Assembly: GCF_013294005.1 (NCBI RefSeq)
Contig: NZ_JABSNK010000011.1
Coordinates: 1 to 64,000, forward strand
DNA: 64,000 nucleotides
DNA from: Flavobacterium gelidicaeli
GTDB lineage: Bacteria > Bacteroidota > Bacteroidia > Flavobacteriales > Flavobacteriaceae
Reading direction: 5' to 3'
The notes below the pieces were generated by a model. That model had not been told where the DNA came from and did no database searches. It saw nothing but the letters and a program-made list of their open reading frames with translations. Shown piece after piece: positions 17,179-26,927 of the stretch. The position numbers were made by a program, and so were the translations under genes. How positions within the stretch are numbered: the stretch's first letter is position 1; each line of letters starts with the position of its first letter.

Positions 17179-19356
17179 CAATCCAAATTCTCGTAATGTA
17201 TTAATGGGTTTTGAGAACCAAAAAAGCTCAAAATCCTCTAGATTCGTTTCAAAATCTGCCTTTATTTCTTGAAAGCTGTGCACCTTAGAATTTGTTACCT
17301 TCATTTTTTCTAAAGCAACAAGTAACCAGTCCCCTAATTCTTTATTTAATTGAATGCTAAAACTTTCTTTTTTATCATGAAACGTAAGTGCTACCATTTC
17401 CCACGAGTTTCCTTTTTTAGATTTGGTAAACGCTTCCGCAAAAGGCTTCCCTCCTAACCAAACAATTTTAGCGTTAGGTTTCACACTTAAAAAACCATCG
17501 TCTTGCAAGGCATTAAAAATAAAGTCATCAGGGATTTTAGTCTTTGGGATTTTAAAATCAAACCAATCTTGCAACTCATAATCAAAACAAATTCCGTGCA
17601 TGAAATTGAATAATGATTTCTTAAGTCCAAAACTAAATTTATCATGATCTATTCCCGTTGAGTCGGTATAATTAATATCATTATTAGCAAACGTTCCTAT
17701 AGCTTCCGTTTCTTTTACTACTCCAAATTTTTCTGGAAACATTCCCACAGGACTGTGCGCCGTCATCGCAAACTGATGCCAAAATCCTGACTGCAAAACA
17801 CCTGCTTCAAACAGCTGACGCACCATTTCTAGACTATCTACCGTTTCCTGAATGGTTTGTGTAGGATAACCGTACATTAAATAGGCATGCACCATAATTC
17901 CGGCTTCAGTAAAATTACTATTCACTTTAGCCACCTGCTCTACAGTAACTCCTTTATCTATCAATTTCAACAACCGATCAGAAGCCACTTCAAGACCACC
18001 AGAAACAGCAATGCAACCAGAAGCTTTCAATAACAAACACAAATCAGCGGTAAAGCTTTTTTCAAATCGAATGTTTGTCCACCATGTAACCGATAATTTT
18101 CTGCGTAGAATTTCTATCGCTAAGGCACGCATTAAGGCTGGAGGCGCAGCTTCATCAACATAATGAAAACCATTCTCACCTGTTTGTTCCATCATTTCCT
18201 CCATACGATCACACAGCAAACTTGCCGCTACGGGTTCGTAGATTTTTATATAATCTAATGAAATATCACAAAAGGTACACTTACCCCAATAACAACCATG
18301 TGCCATGGTCAATTTATTCCAGCGTCCATCGCTCCACATTCTATGCATAGGATTTACGATTTCGATTACCGAAATATATTTATCCAAATGCAAATCAGAA
18401 TAATCAGGGGTTCCTACTTGCGCTTGTTTATAATCTGGTTTTAATGAATTATTTTTGTAAACAACTTTTCCATCTTCTAGAATAAATGTTCTTTTAAAAG
18501 AATTATGATCAGGATTTTCTACATTATTTATCAATTCTTCTACTGGCACTTCACCATCATCTAAAGTGATAAAATCAAAAAATTCAAAAACACGAGCATC
18601 AGATAAAGAGCGTAGCTCAGTATTTGGAAACCCACCTCCCATCGAGATTTTAATATCTGGATAGTTCCTTTTTACCCATTGAGCCGATCGAAACGCACTG
18701 TATAAATTCCCTGGAAAGGGTACAGAAATCAAGAAAATAGTAGGCTGTACTGTTTCAATTTTTTCTTTTAGTATCGAAAGCAAAACTGCGTCTATATAGG
18801 TAGGTTCTTGCTGTAAGACAGTATATAATTCGTCAAAAGAATTCGCTGACCTCCCTAAACGTTCAGCATAACGGCTGAAACCAAAATTTGCATCAACACA
18901 TTCCACAATAAAATCAGAAATATCTTCAAGATATAATGTAGCGAGATGCTTTCCCTTATCTTGCGTTCCCATAGTCCCAAAAGCCCAATCTAATTCTTCA
19001 AGCTGTGCAAAACGAGAGGCTTCAGGTAAATAATCTTCCTGACAAATTTGTAACGCTAATGTTGGGTTCTTTCCTTGTAAAAAGGCTATTACTCCGTCAA
19101 TTGTTTTAATGTATTCGTCTTGTAAGGCAAAAATACGTTTGGAATTATCAGAGATTGTAGTAACTTCATTTGCAATGTCAAACATCTCTTTCAAACCTTT
19201 TTTAGAAAATAATTCCAAAATCACTTCAATTCCTAAATCCGCATGAACTGATTCGACATCAATTGTATTCAAGAACCCTTTAATGTAAGCAGTTGCAGGA
19301 TACGGCGTATTTAATTGTGTAAAAGGAGGCGTAATTAGAAAAAGTTTCGTTTTCAA
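17167..19356 (-). CDS. B12-binding-type radical SAM protein
   Basis: 729 aa. N-terminal half resembles a cobalamin-binding Rossmann domain (TIFLISVPFPGNLYSAFRSAQWVKRNYPDI, SMGGGFPN, then TLDDGEVPVEELI). The radical SAM core starts at HGCYWGKCTFCDI: Cys355, Cys360 and Cys363, i.e. CX4CX2C rather than the classical CX3CX2C. Further motifs: SGGLEVASDRLLKLIDKG and YGYPTQTIQETVDSL. C-terminal region is unassigned. The N-terminus (LITPPFTQLNTPYPATAYIKGF) is typical of this broad family. Likely a methyltransferase or other radical enzyme; the substrate is unknown. Monocistronic. Confidence 0.85.
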   Translation of the reverse strand: MKTKLFLITPPFTQLNTPYPATAYIKGFLNTIDVESVHADLGIEVILELFSKKGLKEMFDIANEVTTISDNSKRIFALQDEYIKTIDGVIAFLQGKNPTLALQICQEDYLPEASRFAQLEELDWAFGTMGTQDKGKHLATLYLEDISDFIVECVDANFGFSRYAERLGRSANSFDELYTVLQQEPTYIDAVLLSILKEKIETVQPTIFLISVPFPGNLYSAFRSAQWVKRNYPDIKISMGGGFPNTELRSLSDARVFEFFDFITLDDGEVPVEELINNVENPDHNSFKRTFILEDGKVVYKNNSLKPDYKQAQVGTPDYSDLHLDKYISVIEIVNPMHRMWSDGRWNKLTMAHGCYWGKCTFCDISLDYIKIYEPVAASLLCDRMEEMMEQTGENGFHYVDEAAPPALMRALAIEILRRKLSVTWWTNIRFEKSFTADLCLLLKASGCIAVSGGLEVASDRLLKLIDKGVTVEQVAKVNSNFTEAGIMVHAYLMYGYPTQTIQETVDSLEMVRQLFEAGVLQSGFWHQFAMTAHSPVGMFPEKFGVVKETEAIGTFANNDINYTDSTGIDHDKFSFGLKKSLFNFMHGICFDYELQDWFDFKIPKTKIPDDFIFNALQDDGFLSVKPNAKIVWLGGKPFAEAFTKSKKGNSWEMVALTFHDKKESFSIQLNKELGDWLLVALEKMKVTNSKVHSFQEIKADFETNLEDFELFWFSKPINTLREFGLLVL

Positions 19357-19428
19357 AGGGAATAAATTTTCTGCAAAAATAAGCTATTTTATACCAACAA
19401 TATAAATATATGCAAGTATCTCAACCTA

Positions 19429-20707
19429 CTAAAATTTGTGCTCCTCTTTACTGATCATTAAAAGCGAAAATAAAGAGATACAAGCGGCAGCAGTTAAATA
19501 AAAACCAACATAAGTTAAACCATAATGTGTTGCTAACCAAATAGCAATCATAGGCGCAAATGCGGCTCCAATGATCCCTGCCATATTAAACGCTAATGAG
19601 GTTCCTGAGTAACGAACATTTGTAGGAAATAATTCTGATAAAAAAGTTCCTAAAGGTCCATAAGTAAAACCCATTAATATCATCCCAACACATAAAAACA
19701 AAGTCACAAGAAAAGGACTTCCAGAGTTTAGAAAAAAAGAAAACACAAAACCAAAAAGAGCAATAGCTATTGTTGTACAAACAAGCATTTTTCTACGTCC
19801 AATACGATCTGCAATTAAAGCAGATACTGGAATAAAAAGCGCAAAAAACAATACCGAAAATAATTGCATTAACAGAAAATCTCTTTTTGAATAACCCAAA
19901 TCAGATGTTGCCCAGCTCAAAGGAAAAACAGTCATTAAATAAAAAACTAAGAAAGTTGTTATGGCTGCAAATGTGCCAAAAATCAATTGGTTCTTGTAAA
20001 ACTTCACTAACGTAAAAAAAGGAATTTTCACTTCTTCTTTTTCTTTTTTTACATTTTCAAGAGCAGGAGTCTCCGTAATTTTTAATCGAATGTAAAACCC
20101 TAGAACTACTAAAAGCGAACTCGATATAAAAGGAATTCTCCAGCCGTAGTCAAGAAAATCTTGAGGAGACATTGTATCAGTTAAAATTAAGAAAGTTCCA
20201 CCTGAAAGTAGCAAACCTATAGGTGCGCCAAGTTGAGGAAACATACCATACCAAGCACGTTTATTTGGAGGTGCATTCTCAATAGCGAGCAATACCGCTC
20301 CGCCCCATTCTCCGCCTAAACCCACACCTTGACCGAAACGACAAAGCATTAACAATAAAGGCGCTGCTATTCCTATGCTTGTATAACTAGGTAAAAAACC
20401 AATACTAACCGTTGAAATACCCATGGTCAGTAAAGCAATTTACTAGTGTTGTTTTACGTCCTACTTTATCACCATAATGCCCAAATACCGCCGAACCTAA
20501 GGGGCGTGATAAAAAAGCGATTGAAAAAGTGGCCAATGATAACAATACGGAATTAGTACTATCAGCTGAAGGAAAAAATAATTGAGGAAATACTAAAACT
20601 GCTGCGTTAGCATAAATATAAAAATCAAAAAACTCTATCGTTGTTCCTATTAAACTACCAAAAAGTACATGCTTTACTGAATTCGTATTGGTTGATTTTT
20701 TTTCCAT
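19429..20707 (-). pseudogene. MFS (MHS/proline-betaine-like) transporter, frameshifted
   Basis: Two adjacent frames encode one transporter. The N-terminal frame (20707 to 20405) carries GTTIEFFDFYIYANA and the family loop SRPLGSAVFGHYGDKVGRKTTLV, then runs into CFTDHGYFNG and stops. The downstream frame (from 20424) carries LCRFGQGVGLGGEWGGAVLLA, membrane helices and a second ADRIGRRKML loop. Removing one A from GTAAATT (plus-strand TTT at 20439-20441) gives ...GRKTTLVIALLTMGIST... and a 425-aa protein of normal MHS-family length. No slippery site is apparent. Either a recent inactivating insertion or a sequencing error. Original substrate probably a small organic acid or betaine, unknown. 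Confidence 0.85.
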
Positions 20708-21242
20708 TGTAGTGATTAATTTTATCCTTATAAAAGTCAGCCTTATTTTTTATAACAGCAAATGTTTATTAGCCTTTTTATAGACGTATCCAAAAAAAAG
20801 AAAATCTATCAAAAAACTTACTATTAAAAAATCATTATCTTATTGTAAACAATAAAAACGTAAGAATACCTTTTAAAAACTATTCTGTTTAAATAATTCA
20901 TGATATAATTAATTAGCGGTTTCAAATAGCCATAAGCTATTAAGCGGATTCTTTATTCATTAAAAACTCCCAATATAATCGCCGCATTTTAACTTTGGTA
21001 TAAACCAAAACCCTTATTAACATTATGTTTCTTTCTTAAAATCAAAATAAAAAAGCAACTAATCAAAATAGGAATACTGCAATTTTACGGCTATAAAAAA
21101 TGATTTAATTATTTAATACACAGTTCAAATGAGGATTCATTGAATTTAAAATAGTTTTAATAAGGTTATTTGTTTTTTCCTAATTTAATACGTAAAATTA
21201 CAAAACAATTAACACAAAATTAATATAGCCACTTTTATTACA
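20708..21242. other. Non-coding divergent region between the MFS and sigma genes
   Basis: No gene seen in 535 bp. It contains an interrupted palindrome TTTGGT-ATAA-ACCAAA (20994-21009), overlapping a TAACTTTG promoter-like box (20990-20997), and a small hairpin AATAGC/GCTATT near 20930. These could be an operator and promoter element, but no full promoter was found. Confidence 0.4.
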
Positions 21243-21854
21243 TTGAAAATAAACCACAAAAATATTGCAACTACATCTGAAGATTCCCAATTATGGAGCC
21301 GATTGAAAGCGGGAGATGAAAAAGCTTTTTCAATACTATTTGAGAGATATTATGAGCATTTAGTTCGTTATGGAAATTCCTTTTCAAATTATTCCGAGAA
21401 AATCCAAGATTGTGTGCAAGATGTATTTACTGATATTTGGATATACAAAGAATCATTAAGTGACACTACTAATGTTAAAGCGTACCTATTATCAAGTGTT
21501 CGTAAAAGATTTTCTAGACTTCAAGAGCGAGATAGGGTTTTTAACAAAGTTACATCAACTGATGTTACTAATTTTTTATTTGAATTTTCGATTGAACATC
21601 AATTAATATCTGATGAAATAACTGCTACTAAAGTATTCCAGTTAAATAAACTTATTAACCTCTTACCTTCAAGGCAAAAAGAGGCTTTATACCTTAGATA
21701 CAATCAAGGTTTAAACGTAGAGCAAATTGCTGACATGCTTGAAGTGAATTACCAATCAGCTAATAATTTATTACATCGCGCATTACTTAATTTGCGTAAA
21801 GATTGGAGCGGCTCTATTCCCTTACTGACACTACTATCACTTAGTGTATTATAA
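21243..21854 (+). CDS. ECF-family RNA polymerase sigma factor
   Basis: 203 aa. Region 2 (about 30-95: AFSILFERYYEHLVRYG, CVQDVFTDIWIYKES) and region 4 (about 140-190: LPSRQKEALYLRYNQGLNVEQIADML) are separated by a short linker, as in the Bacteroidetes ECF group linked to FecR and SusC. Start is TTG at 21243; no nearby ATG. It heads a chain sigma, FecR anti-sigma, SusC with STN domain, SusD, which predicts trans-envelope signalling: ligand at SusC frees this sigma to express the uptake genes. Confidence 0.92.
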   Translation: MKINHKNIATTSEDSQLWSRLKAGDEKAFSILFERYYEHLVRYGNSFSNYSEKIQDCVQDVFTDIWIYKESLSDTTNVKAYLLSSVRKRFSRLQERDRVFNKVTSTDVTNFLFEFSIEHQLISDEITATKVFQLNKLINLLPSRQKEALYLRYNQGLNVEQIADMLEVNYQSANNLLHRALLNLRKDWSGSIPLLTLLSLSVL

Positions 21855-21945
21855 TTATTTCTTAAAGAAATTAAAAAAAAACCATAATTTACTGAGTATA
21901 CAATAAAGAAACTGTCCTTTATATGTTTGTAACCTTATTTTTAAA

Positions 21946-23058
21946 ATGCAAAGACGCAATCAATATACAGAAATAGAAGACTTTTTAGCAGATGCCTCTT
22001 TCCTTTCATGGGTACGTTCAAATGTTGATCGTGATCATTGGGAAGAATGGACCCTTGAAGATGCTAAACGTGCTAAGTTAGTAGAGACTGCACGTTTGTG
22101 GGTTTTAGCTATGAAAGTACCTGAAAATTCTTTTTCTACCGCAACAGTTCAATCAGCACTAGTCGCTACTTGGAATAAAATTGAAAAAAAGGAAGATGCT
22201 ATTTCAAATAAACCTGTAGTAAAATTATGGAATAGAAATTGGCTAAGGTCTATAGCAGCAGTTTTGGTTTTTGGATTACTCGCTACTTGGACCTATAGTC
22301 ATTTATTTATATCAAATGACACTACACAAATTTATAATGAACTTATCGATGAGAATAATGAAGGCTTAGTAGAACAAACCAATAATTCTGACAAACCACA
22401 AATTATTACTTTATCTGACGGAAGTTCTGTTTTATTACAACCTAAGAGTAAATTAAGTTATCCAAAAACTTTTACTGGAACAGAAAGAAGAGTGTATTTA
22501 TCAGGAGAAGGCTTTTTTGAAATTAGTAAAAATCCACAAAAACCATTCTTAGTTTATGCCAACGAAATTGTCACTCGAGTTATAGGTACAAGTTTTAAAG
22601 TTACTGCTTATGCAAATAAACCAAATATTGAAGTGCTTGTTAGGACAGGAAAAGTTAAAATTGAATCTAACAAAGCGATAATGAATAATGATAAAAATGA
22701 AGACATCACTTTATTGCCTAATGAAGCTATTCGCTTTACACGCCAGGATCTAAAATTTAAAAAAATAACTGATATTACTAAAGATGAAGTTTTAATAAAT
22801 TCCTTAAGTAATATCGAGCAACTTAGTTTTGATTTTACTGACATCCCGGTTAGTCAAATTTTTAAAACAATTGAACAAGCCTACCTAGTTAATATTGACT
22901 ACCCAAAAGAAAAATTAAAAAACTGTCACTTAACAACTTCACTAAATGACCAACCTTTACCTGAGAAACTAAAAATTATATGTAAAGCTCTAGGAAACAA
23001 TACAAACTATGAAATGAATGGAAATCAAATTATCATCGATTCAGATGGTTGTAATTAA
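21946..23058 (+). CDS. FecR-family anti-sigma factor with DUF4974 domain
   Basis: 370 aa. Cytoplasmic N-terminal region (1-100), one membrane helix (about 103-122), periplasmic FecR domain (about 150-245; LSDGSSVLLQPKSKLSYPKTF, GEGFFEISKNPQKPFLV, TRVIGTSFKVTAY) and C-terminal DUF4974 (about 297-368; FDFTDIPVSQIFKTIEQAY). DUF4974 resembles the STN domain. It transmits the signal from SusC to the sigma factor 91 nt upstream. The N-terminus carries no Cys-rich anti-sigma motif, as usual in Bacteroidetes FecR. Confidence 0.92.
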   Translation: MQRRNQYTEIEDFLADASFLSWVRSNVDRDHWEEWTLEDAKRAKLVETARLWVLAMKVPENSFSTATVQSALVATWNKIEKKEDAISNKPVVKLWNRNWLRSIAAVLVFGLLATWTYSHLFISNDTTQIYNELIDENNEGLVEQTNNSDKPQIITLSDGSSVLLQPKSKLSYPKTFTGTERRVYLSGEGFFEISKNPQKPFLVYANEIVTRVIGTSFKVTAYANKPNIEVLVRTGKVKIESNKAIMNNDKNEDITLLPNEAIRFTRQDLKFKKITDITKDEVLINSLSNIEQLSFDFTDIPVSQIFKTIEQAYLVNIDYPKEKLKNCHLTTSLNDQPLPEKLKIICKALGNNTNYEMNGNQIIIDSDGCN

Positions 23059-23210
23059 ACCAGTAATGCCTATGTAAAGTTAAAACTAAAAAAAACGCCG
23101 AAAATGCTGTAACATAATCGACGTTTAAATGAAATCAAATTGTCTTCTGTAAAAAGCAATTTGTGTTGTTCTATAATACCCGATAATAAGTACTAATAAA
23201 AACCAAAATT

Positions 23211-26200
23211 ATGAAAAAACCTGTTGTTAAACAACGATTACTCTTTCGAATCATGAAAATAACCCTATTCCAACTCTTGTTGGCTTTTGTGTTTTCAACT
23301 GTAACTATGGCAAATAGTGTAAATGGTCAAAAGAAACTAGATACTAAAGTTACCTTAAGTATCGAAAACTTAACTTTATACAATGCTTTAGTAAAACTTG
23401 AAAAGACGGCGAAAGTTAAATTCTCTTACAATTCAAGAATAAGCCAATTGAATCAAAAAGTGAATTACAAGGCTAATGATGAACTATTATCATCAATACT
23501 TAGCAATATTTTAAAGCCTCTTAATATTACTTACTCTGAGGTAAGCAATCAAATTGTATTACAAAACGAAACGGCATTAGCGAATGACTTAACACTTAAT
23601 CTAGTTAACGGTTTAAATAGTGTTTTATTTGCTAAAACTGTTACAGGAAAAGTACTTGATGACAAAGGTAACCCTTTACCTGGTGCTACAATTTTAGTAA
23701 AAGGTACTAGAGTAGCAGTAATGACAGATTTTGACGGTAAATTTACTATTGATATGCCTGGAAATACTACAACTTTAGTTATTTCCTATATTGGTATGCA
23801 AACACAAGAAGTTGTTGCAAAAGCTACTCCTATGACTATTATATTAGCAGAGGTAGGACAAAAATTAAATGAAGTGGTAATTACTACTGGATACGAAAAA
23901 ACATCAAAAAGAACTTTTACAGGTGCTATTAGTAGAATATCTGAAAAGGATTTACTAGTAGAAGGTGTAGTTGATATCAGTAGAATGATTGAAGGAAAAG
24001 CTGCTGGTGTTACAGTACAAAATGTAACAGGAACTTTTGGAACAGCTCCTAAAATTACCGTACGTGGATCTTCTTCTATTTTTGGAGATACTAAACCTCT
24101 TTGGGTAATTGACGGTATTGTTCAAGAAGACATCGTGAATTTATCTTTTGCTGATTTAGCATCTGGAAATTCTGAAACTTTATTAAGTTCTTCTATTGCA
24201 GGACTAAATCCTAATGACGTACTAAGCATTGAAATATTAAAAGATGCATCAGCTACCTCTATTTATGGGTCAAGATCTTTAAACGGTGTTGTAGTAGTAA
24301 CTACTAAACAAGGTAGACGTGAAGCACCATTAAGTATTACCTATTCATTAGAGCAAACAGCGAGAGTTGTACCTAGCTATAATCAATATGATATTTTAAA
24401 TTCTCAAGAAACAATGGGAATCTTAAAAGAAATTGAATCTAAAGGTTTCTTTGGCTTACCAGATACTTCACAAGGTCGTTATGGAGGAGTTTATAATATT
24501 CTTGCGAACGCTATAAACACATATGACACCACTAATGGAGCTTTTGGTGTTAAAAATGATGAACCAAGTAGAAATGCTTTCTTAAAAAAATATGAATTAG
24601 CAAACACAAACTGGTTTAAAACATTATTTAGACCTTCAATAACACAAAATCATTCATTAAGTTTAAGTGGTGGTGGTAAAAATAGTACTTACTATGCGTC
24701 ACTTGGTTTTTATAGCGATCCAGGATGGACTATTGCAGATAAAGTAAATCAATTAACATCAAACATTAAGAGTACTTTTTTCATTAATGACAAATTAAAA
24801 TTAGCTTTATCAACACAAGCTTCTGTAAGAAATCAAGCTGCTCCAGGGAGTTACGATAGCCTTAAAGATGGTGTAAACGGAAGTACCACCAGAGATTTTG
24901 ATATCAATCCTTTTAGCTATGTATTAAATACAAGTAGAACTTTAAGACCTTATGATGATAATGGAAACTATGAGTACTATAGAAATAACTGGGCTCCAAT
25001 AAACATTATTGAAGAGTTGAAAAATAATTACATGGACATCAATGTAAAAGATATTCGTTTTCAAGCAGATTTAGGGTATGACATAACTCCTAAATTAACT
25101 TATAACTTTACAGCTAACGCACGTTATGCTAATACAGTTAGAGAGCACAATATCCTAGAGCAGTCTAATATTGTGGGTGCTTATAACGCAATGGAAACAA
25201 CAATTGTTAGAGAAGCAAATATATTTTTATATGAAGATCCTAACGATTTAACGGCTCCTAAAGTATCTGTTTTACCTAATGGTGGTATTTTAAGAAAATT
25301 CACAAACGAATTAACATCTTATAACATTAGAAATAGTTTTAATTATAAAAATGTTTTTAATGATGATCATGAATTCGAAGCTTTATTTGGTCAAGAATTA
25401 AGATCAGTTGATAGAAGTAATGATAACTTTACTGCTTATGGCTTACAATATGACAGAGGCTTAACTGCTTTTACAGATCCTAGAATTCTTGAAAAAATAA
25501 TTAATGGTGGAGAATCATATTATGGTTTCAATGAAGAAAGAGAAAGAACAGTTGGTTTCTTTGGTAAAGTAGGATATACTTATGATAGACGTTACACTGG
25601 GTCAATCACAGGACGTTATGATGGATCTAATAGACAAGGTAATAGTACTTCTTCAAGATGGCTACCTACCTATACTTTTAGTGGTAAATGGAATATTATG
25701 GAAGAAGATTTCATGAAAAACATTAACACAATTAATAACTTAAGCTTAAGAGGTTCTTACGGTTTAACAGCAACTGCAGGACCTGCAACAAACTCTCTAG
25801 CAATTTACAAGAGCTTTATTACTGATCGTCTTAACTTATCAAACAGAGAAACTGGTTTAGATATTGATGAACTTCAAAATGCTGATTTAACTTGGGAAAA
25901 ACAATTTGAAACTAACATTGGTTTAGACTTAGGTATGTTTAACAATAGAGTTCAGTTCACTACTGATGTATATAGCCGTAAAGCTTTTGATCTAGTTGAT
26001 TTTGTTACAACTTCAGGAATTGGAGGTCAAAAATTAAAAAGAGGAAATAATGCTGATATGGAAACTAAAGGTATTGAAATGTCTTTAACAACTAGAAACC
26101 TTAATGACACAAGATTAAAATGGACTACCTCTTTTAACTTTTCTATTTATGATCAAAAAATAACGAAGTTACAAAACAACCCTCAAGTATTAGGTTTAGT

Positions 26201-26918
26201 TGATGGTACTGGAGGAAACACTGTAGGACACCCAAGAAACGGGCTATATTCATACCAATTTACCGGATTGACAAACCAAGGTTTACCAACATTTGTTATG
26301 GCAAATGGTGAGCAAGACAATATTGCTGGTGCTAATTTTCAGGATTCAGAAGATGTTACAAAATATTTAAAATATGAAGGATCTATCGAACCTAATAAAT
26401 CAGCAGGTATTTCAAATACTTTCACTTATGACAATTGGTCTTTAAACATCTTTATCGTTGCTGCTGGTGGTAATAAAGTACGTTTAAACCCAATTTATGC
26501 TAGTGAATATGACGATCTTACTGTTTTTACTAAAGAATTCACAAACAGATGGATTAACCCTGGTGATGAAGCACTTACTAACATACCCGTAATCGCTGAC
26601 CAACGTTTGATTGCTAATTACAATGCGCAATCAAAAAATTTAGAAATAGCATACAATACTTATAACTTTTCTAATGAGCGTGTAGCTGATGGTACTTTTG
26701 TAAGATTGAAAAACGTTTCTCTAACTTATGAATTCCCTAAAGATTTAAAGAAAAATCTAGGCGTTAATACGTTTTCATTAAAAGCTTCAACAGCGAATCC
26801 GTTACTAATTTATTCTGATAAAAAATTAAACGGACAAGATCCTGAATTTTACAGAACTGGAGGAGTTTCTCAACCAATTACTAGCCAATACACATTCTCA
26901 CTTAACGTATCATTTTAA
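23211..26918 (+). CDS. SusC/RagA-family TonB-dependent receptor with STN signalling domain
   Basis: 1235 aa. Signal region to about residue 39 (ending VNGQ), STN domain (about 48-112; SIENLTLYNALVKLEKTAKVKFSYN), carboxypeptidase-regulatory-like domain (about 143-213; VTGKVLDDKGNPLPGATILVKG), TonB box/plug (about 222-345; LNEVVITTGY, IRGSSS-like VRGSSSIFGDTKPLWVIDG, SIEILKDASATSIYGSR), then a 22-strand barrel ending LNVSF. The STN domain marks it as a transducer for the upstream FecR/sigma pair. Imports a large ligand with the SusD partner 9 nt downstream. No glycosidase is nearby, so the substrate need not be a glycan. Confidence 0.96.
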   Translation: MKKPVVKQRLLFRIMKITLFQLLLAFVFSTVTMANSVNGQKKLDTKVTLSIENLTLYNALVKLEKTAKVKFSYNSRISQLNQKVNYKANDELLSSILSNILKPLNITYSEVSNQIVLQNETALANDLTLNLVNGLNSVLFAKTVTGKVLDDKGNPLPGATILVKGTRVAVMTDFDGKFTIDMPGNTTTLVISYIGMQTQEVVAKATPMTIILAEVGQKLNEVVITTGYEKTSKRTFTGAISRISEKDLLVEGVVDISRMIEGKAAGVTVQNVTGTFGTAPKITVRGSSSIFGDTKPLWVIDGIVQEDIVNLSFADLASGNSETLLSSSIAGLNPNDVLSIEILKDASATSIYGSRSLNGVVVVTTKQGRREAPLSITYSLEQTARVVPSYNQYDILNSQETMGILKEIESKGFFGLPDTSQGRYGGVYNILANAINTYDTTNGAFGVKNDEPSRNAFLKKYELANTNWFKTLFRPSITQNHSLSLSGGGKNSTYYASLGFYSDPGWTIADKVNQLTSNIKSTFFINDKLKLALSTQASVRNQAAPGSYDSLKDGVNGSTTRDFDINPFSYVLNTSRTLRPYDDNGNYEYYRNNWAPINIIEELKNNYMDINVKDIRFQADLGYDITPKLTYNFTANARYANTVREHNILEQSNIVGAYNAMETTIVREANIFLYEDPNDLTAPKVSVLPNGGILRKFTNELTSYNIRNSFNYKNVFNDDHEFEALFGQELRSVDRSNDNFTAYGLQYDRGLTAFTDPRILEKIINGGESYYGFNEERERTVGFFGKVGYTYDRRYTGSITGRYDGSNRQGNSTSSRWLPTYTFSGKWNIMEEDFMKNINTINNLSLRGSYGLTATAGPATNSLAIYKSFITDRLNLSNRETGLDIDELQNADLTWEKQFETNIGLDLGMFNNRVQFTTDVYSRKAFDLVDFVTTSGIGGQKLKRGNNADMETKGIEMSLTTRNLNDTRLKWTTSFNFSIYDQKITKLQNNPQVLGLVDGTGGNTVGHPRNGLYSYQFTGLTNQGLPTFVMANGEQDNIAGANFQDSEDVTKYLKYEGSIEPNKSAGISNTFTYDNWSLNIFIVAAGGNKVRLNPIYASEYDDLTVFTKEFTNRWINPGDEALTNIPVIADQRLIANYNAQSKNLEIAYNTYNFSNERVADGTFVRLKNVSLTYEFPKDLKKNLGVNTFSLKASTANPLLIYSDKKLNGQDPEFYRTGGVSQPITSQYTFSLNVSF

Positions 26919-26927
26919 TAAAAAAAC

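Noticed and set aside
23211..26918. Idea that the SusCD locus is a polysaccharide utilisation locus
   Set aside because: No carbohydrate-active enzyme is present in the visible operon; only a metallohydrolase and DUF4302.
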